Below are positions 59,090 to 64,000 of a DNA stretch of 64,000 nt, piece after piece. A program made the translations under genes and the position numbers. The stretch is taken from the NCBI GenBank assembly GCA_964023205.1, contig OZ026844.1:30117326-30181325 (forward strand), in the 5' to 3' direction. Source of the stretch: Lutraria lutraria. Lineage: Eukaryota; Mollusca; Bivalvia; Venerida; Mactridae. Positions within the stretch are counted from its first letter, which is position 1; every line of letters starts with the position of its first letter. The notes below the pieces were generated by a model that saw nothing but the letters and a program-made list of their open reading frames with translations, had not been told where the DNA came from and did not search any database.

Positions 59090-59190
59090 CAAGGACTTAT
59101 ATACATATGTATGTATATAAGTCCTTGCTATGACTATAGTTATAAAGTATATATACATGTATAATTATGGTGTGTGTGTGTGTGTGTGTT
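59090..59190. repeat. 38-bp palindrome and (TG)n microsatellite
   Basis: 'caaggacttatatacatatg' and its inverse form a near-perfect hairpin at 59,090-59,127. A (tg) run follows at 59,171-59,190. Confidence 0.75.
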
Positions 59191-59199
59191 TAGGACCAA

Positions 59200-59575
59200 G
59201 TCAAACTAGAAGCCATGTAGTGTCGTACCGCTCAAATTGTCATGGGGGACTACCACAGCACCACCCGCAGCACTTTACAGATGAATGCTGACCTTGTCTG
59301 GCAGTCCCCGCAACACTGACAGCTGTAGACAAAGCTGAGCATGATTTTCATGGACTTACAGAAATCCACTATCACAGAACCTGCATTACACCTTCACAAC
59401 AAGAAGACATGGCCCCTCCAGTTCATTGTGCCATTCTGCAGAACTGACTACCTTTGGCACACCTTTTTCCCCTCAGCCATGTGACTGTGGAACACTCTAC
59501 CAGAGCCCCTTGCCTCTGCACCCAGCTTAGACCTGGCCTTCAAGGGGTGGCCTGAAAGTGACTACCGGTAACTCA
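59200..59575 (+). pseudogene. LINE reverse transcriptase C-terminal fragment
   Basis: The plus-strand reading includes 'TDYLWHTFFPSAM', a stop, then 'LWNTLPEPLASAPSLDLAFK'. This is the conserved end of non-LTR retrotransposon reverse transcriptases (xxSFFPRTIxxWNxLPxxVxxAxSLxxFK). In-frame stops show it is dead. It is GC-richer than its surroundings. It is unrelated in detail to the LINE end at 22.1 kb. Confidence 0.7.
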
Positions 59576-59929
59576 AAATGACATGTATATAATTGTACAT
59601 ACATTTTTGCACGAGCCTCACATGACTTTGTACAGTTCACTATTCACAACAATGCTCCAGAGCCCCATGCATTATTAGAATAACAGAAAAATACATGTCA
59701 ATTACTCTTTATTCTCTCTTGATGTTTATTATCAGTCGCAGTGAGATAATGCTCTTGGGAAAATAATGAAAAAACAACACATAGCTGATTTTTATGATTT
59801 TATTTTACAACTCTTCAATAATGCAATGATATAACATTCATACAATCACCACAGAGATTTCAATAAAACATCAAATATCATTAAATATCTATCTTGATAA
59901 AAAACAATGGATCTTGTCAACTAAACAAA

Positions 59930-60560
59930 AAGATGGCCCTATAATGGCTCACCAGAAAAAAGACTAATTGCAAAATCAATTGACCCTGGGGACAGTCAAT
60001 TTTGACCCCGGGGCCAGGGTTTGAACAAACTTGGAAAAGGACTACCAGACAATCTTTTAAATTAAATGTCATAGCTCAAGGACTTGTGGTTTCCGACAAG
60101 AAGATTTTAAAATTATCCTATATATGAGATATATGTAAAATCAAGTTACCCCAGGGGCGGGAGTCAATTTTTTACCCCAGGGCCATGATTAGAAAAAACT
60201 TGTTAGAGGTCTAGCAGACAATGCTGAACACCAAGTATCTAGGCATTGTAGTTTCAGACAAGCCAGTATGTAAATTCAAGTTACGGTGCCTATTTCGAGG
60301 CAAGAGCCATAATCTGAACAAACTTGGTAGAGGTGTACAAGACAATACTACCAATTATCGAAAAGAAGATTTTCCTAATGGTTGCCATGGCAACCAGAGT
60401 TCTGTACAGAGTTCTTTTCAAACAACTTCAGTAGAGCTTAGTAGAAGGAGATAGTGTTTTAAAGCAATTGTGGACACACGGACAAAAAAATACATGAACG
60501 ACGGATATCACGCAATCACAATAGCTCACCTTGAGCACTAGGTGCTCTGGTGAGCTAAAA
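59930..60560. repeat. Dispersed repeat block with 'ggtgagct' terminal hairpin
   Basis: 'agatggccctataatggctc' opens it. Internal '(g)ggccatgattagaaaaaac' and 'gacaatgctgaacacca' match the 5.85- and 9.28-kb blocks. The close is a hairpin (agctcacc ... ggtgagct, 60,523-60,557) and an A-rich tail. Confidence 0.7.
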
Positions 60561-61675
60561 ACAATAATTGATGTTGAAAAAATGAGAAATATTGTTGAAA
60601 AATATCTACCAAAAAAAAAATTATGTCTAACTTAACTCTAACAGAACTTGGGTGATCATTACAAATTTATTTTCAAGACAAAAATCTGCAACTTGCGAAC
60701 TCGAGCTACAATCTCCCTACAATGGTAGCCTGCATAATACCTGATAGTGAACAAATCGTTTGCACATGTTCCATCGATTTTATGAGATTTTTATCATTAT
60801 TAAGGACTTATATATATATGCATAATAATATGTGTGTATTTGAGTCCTTGTCTTTACACACACAGACATTCACATTGAAGTGATGTTTGCGAATTAGTTA
60901 TGGGGATTTCTATTCTATTTCACGGCATGATGGCGCAAAATCCATTCATAAATTGCTACAACCAGGATTGAAAACGAGGCACAAAAGAATGATTTGTAGT
61001 AAAATGACTATACAATGCAGTCGCAGATAGCAATGTATACATGAGAAAACATTGGTTCGCACACAGGATAAATGTTAATTGGTTATTTCATGAATGCAAA
61101 TTGATGATGTATTGATTTATTATTGGGAAACAGTAGAAAATATATGTTTGTATTGTTGAAAATACATAACGCGGTGCTATCATTCACACTGCAGGGAGTC
61201 CACCATTCACAAACTGTGTGCGCTAGCAGTCCAATTAGGTCACACATTAAAATGTTAACATTAGCTCAGTTAAATCTATTACGTATTTAGTCATATTTAC
61301 AGTATATTAATTCCACTAATGTAAAATGTAAACATTTTTACTTTACAAATTCTACAAACTCAAAAAGTACACATTAAACAATGGCAGACTCACTATAAGT
61401 TGGCGTGGCCTTAATTTTTTTACGCTTGTAGATTTCACCCAATGGATGGAAGGATTTCCTCTGAATCATCCAATAGAATGAGGGATTTCTTCTGAGCAAT
61501 TAATATGTCATGCTAAGAAATATAGGTCAAAAGTGAGCCCAGACACCTGTGCAAAAAAGGATCAAATAAAAAAGAGCCAAACCATACTATGGTACATTGT
61601 ACACTTGAACTGTTTGTAAAATTTAACAATGAGATAAAAATGTATCACAACAAAATCTGTAAAGTAGATATCAAT
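60561..61675. other. No gene; decayed palindrome at 60,802-60,850
   Basis: 'aaggacttatatatatatgc' to 'gagtccttg' is a third, weaker copy of the caaggactta palindrome. Otherwise AT-rich without features. Confidence 0.5.
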
Positions 61676-61910
61676 TAGGCATAAAAAATGCTTGTTTCTG
61701 GTTACCGGTACATGCTCGTTAAAAATAGGGTATGTAGGTCAGGATTTTATGTGTTTTTTTTAAATATGACTCTTGAAAAGTTTGTGAAAAGGTAAAAAAG
61801 TAAGAAAGTGGATGTACCATTCCTCTTGCCTTATAAAATGTATAGGGTCACTAGGAAAAAAGCATAGGTCAGGTAAACAGAAACAAACAAATTTATTTTA
61901 CCTCTAAACA
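61676..61910. mobile_element. MITE, 'tttctggttacc' family, best copy
   Basis: Left 'aggcataaaaaatgcttgtt' with 'tctggttaccgg'. Right 'caggtaaacagaaacaaaca' with 'tttattttacctct'. Inside, 'aagtaagaaagtggatgtac' and 'cattcctcttgccttataaa' align with 46.6 and 53.2 kb. Confidence 0.7.
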
Positions 61911-62217
61911 AATTCAAAATTGTACCGTACTAATACAACATTCAGACATTATCATTATAGAATTTCGTCACCAGTACATCACAATATAACTTAAGAACAG
62001 CCTATGTAATGATATTCATGTATATAGCATATAATACAAACATGTCATTCAAATCATTTAAAATATATGTTGTATTAATTTGAAGGCATTATTTAAGTAC
62101 AAAAATATTAAAGAAAACACCTATATTTATGGCTCCATGAAATCTTAAGACATAAAGAAATTTTCTAAACAACACATCTTTTTGATGGACATTTTGTTGT
62201 TTTATTATACAACTTAA

Positions 62218-62571
62218 AGGGGCATACCCTACAACTGACAAACATTCTGTGAAAGTGTAAAAATGTGCTAGATGTGTATGTAAAACAATATATAATGGAT
62301 AATTGCAGGAAGAACTTGGGTCATAAAATGACTAGTATAGGTATTAGCCGCAAAAAACATAGCTATGAATAATAAATCACTTCCACCCAAAAATTTCCTT
62401 GACTAAATGTATGTGTCACAAATACATATTTTTTATGATTTTATTTTTAATTGGATGAATTTTTGGCTGAAACTTTCTTTGTCCGCTTTTTTCTTTACAA
62501 GCTTCTAATTAAATATCATCATTTTGCCTTAATTCTAAATGCACCAAGTTGTAGGGTACATGTATGCCCCT
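62218..62571. mobile_element. 354-bp TTAA-flanked MITE
   Basis: AGGGGCATACCCTACAACT at the left is mirrored at the right by AGTTGTAGGGTA...ATGCCCCT with an eight-base difference in spacing. TTAA borders both ends (62,214-62,217 and 62,572-62,575). TTAA target sites are typical of piggyBac and Kolobok families. It encodes nothing. Confidence 0.8.
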
Positions 62572-62577
62572 TTAATA

Positions 62578-63934
62578 TTATGTAACTCTTTCAATGCCAT
62601 CATACAGTCATTTTACATACACACGACTCAACTAATCCTCTGTCAAATAGTTTATTCATACTTCATTGAACTGTTCATGAAGTTTGCAACAATTCATCAG
62701 TTCAAGAAAAAAAATTCCAACATGTTTTTTTGGTTCAATATAAAATTAAATTGTAAAAATAATATTCGTACCTACTGAAAATTCTCTGGGTACGATTACA
62801 AAAAACAAATATATTTTTAAGGATAGTCCACAGGTACTTATATCTTCAATGATGTAGTCTAATAAAATGTGTGAACAAGATGAAGACATAAACAATCAAT
62901 CATACAGATCCTATAAGGCACATACAATTATACAACACAAGTTTAAAAGCTGAAACATTTGCAGTATGAGTACTAAGATCAGATATTATAAATTTTGGCA
63001 AGATTGAACAAAATTTGAAATGATTAAAAATTCTCATGAAAGCAAATTTTGCAAAATGATTAGAAGCAAGGTACATTTATTCACCAATAAATACATCTCC
63101 CTTTTTTTTGGTAGCTATCCCACAACCACGATTTTTAGAAACTGAACAATAGCTCAGCTTTCCACAGCAGTCACTCGCTCAGCATGCATAAATTTTGATG
63201 CTAAGTTTTTCTACATCCGCTATGCAAAAGACTAGGACCAGTCCCAAAGTTCAGTTTCCATGAGTACTTTCAGTACTTTGATTTTAAACCTTTATCTGCC
63301 TTTATGCCATCAAATTAATCATCTACTACACTGGGAGCCATGAGAGTTAGTTAGTTATGTGCAATGGGCAGTCATGGGACAATGGGGATAGCCTAAGCCA
63401 ATCAAATTTTGTCTTACATTGTTAAACAAATGATAAAAAAATGAAACTGACCTGAAAGAATCTGAATGCCAATAAATTCCGAAAAATATGGAAGCGTAAA
63501 AAAAGAAATCAGAAACTGATCTCTGGATAAACGGAATTTCATTTTAAAATAGAAAAAAAGTCATGTCTGACTATTGCATGTACAGTACATGAATATTCAT
63601 CAAATTACCATACTGTAAACACAGTAAAGTGAGTAAGTATGTATTTTCTAACATTATCAATATGTACGGCATCCAATTAACATACAATGATTCAATCCAA
63701 ATCAGCAAAATGAGACTTCTTTACAAAAGTACTTGTGACACCACTAGGAAGAATAAGACAACAGTATAAAACTTTCTAAACCAATTCAGGAAGTCAATCG
63801 CATCAGTCTAAAATCACCTAGTACAAATTCAAGTCTTTAAGATTTAACATTTTGAGGATAGACAAAGAACTACAGGTGTTAGTCCTTTTTATTTCACTAA
63901 TAACAAGATGTAACCTTCATTCTACCACAATAGC
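62578..63934. other. No gene recognised
   Basis: AT-rich sequence with no supported coding or structural feature. Confidence 0.5.
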
Positions 63935-64000
63935 ATAATGTCAGACAGTCATACTATCCATATTATAATGTCAGACAGTCATACTATCCATTTGATAATG
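63935..64000. repeat. Start of a 30-bp tandem repeat, cut by the window edge
   Basis: 'ataatgtcagacagtcatac' recurs at 63,935 and 63,965, and a third copy seems to begin at 63,995. The array continues beyond the window. Confidence 0.65.

Overview
This window is animal nuclear DNA, most likely from a bivalve mollusc. It is AT-rich, has spliced genes with standard GT/AG junctions, and carries dispersed repeats of a kind I associate with bivalves (blocks built on 'caagggcccataactct', and 'gctcacctgag ... caggtgagct' element ends). The species assignment is inference. Most of the window is repeats and mobile elements. I find two credible host genes and one large, apparently intact, transposon gene.

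Layout. 1-2,820: diverged ~160-bp tandem repeats. 2,869-5,472: a terminal-inverted-repeat (TIR) element with other elements nested inside it. 5,850-10,470: three dispersed-repeat blocks, a mariner transposase fragment and a block rich in TTCATGAA palindromes. 12,202-13,510: a TA-flanked 947-bp non-autonomous DNA element next to an internally deleted mariner gene. 14,495-21,366: a 6.9-kb satellite array with a 556-bp monomer. That monomer is itself a trimer of ~185-bp units, and part of the array repeats again every 1,656 bp. 22,067-22,500: the 3' end of a LINE and a tRNA-like Pol III unit.

22,619-29,303 is the centre of interest. A ~0.9-kb element with CAGGGTTCCCAC ends has been entered by a 5.75-kb Mutator-like element (22,930-28,682). 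The Mutator-like element has ~295-bp TIRs that are about 99% identical, a 9-bp target duplication, and arrays of GCGTCCAGAGAT subterminal repeats. It carries a single 991-codon gene combining a PHD finger, an OTU-type cysteine protease domain and a MULE DDE transposase. Downstream of the stop codon lie a 76-bp minisatellite and then, on the same strand, a complete type III hammerhead ribozyme (27,827-27,916). A self-cleaving ribozyme in the 3' transcribed region of a DNA transposon is the observation I rank highest.

29,386-36,000: a broken coding fragment, a dispersed repeat, a small hairpin MITE and a degraded L1/Tx1-like LINE on the minus strand. 37,184-39,910 (minus): a three-exon gene for a secreted or membrane-anchored protein with a somatomedin-B-like cysteine cluster. 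It resembles the ectodomain of molluscan adhesion-type receptors but ends before any seven-helix domain. 42,070-44,406: a second copy of the 29.6-kb repeat, carrying insertions for which the first copy is the empty site. 49,411-50,151 (plus): a dispanin/CD225 (IFITM/PRRT-like) membrane protein in a single coding exon. 50.2-64 kb: intergenic or UTR sequence with at least eight short TIR elements, a G-rich 1.1-kb transposon with an 11-bp flanking repeat, a tandemly duplicated foldback element and a LINE fragment.

The two host genes show no functional link to each other or to the transposons.
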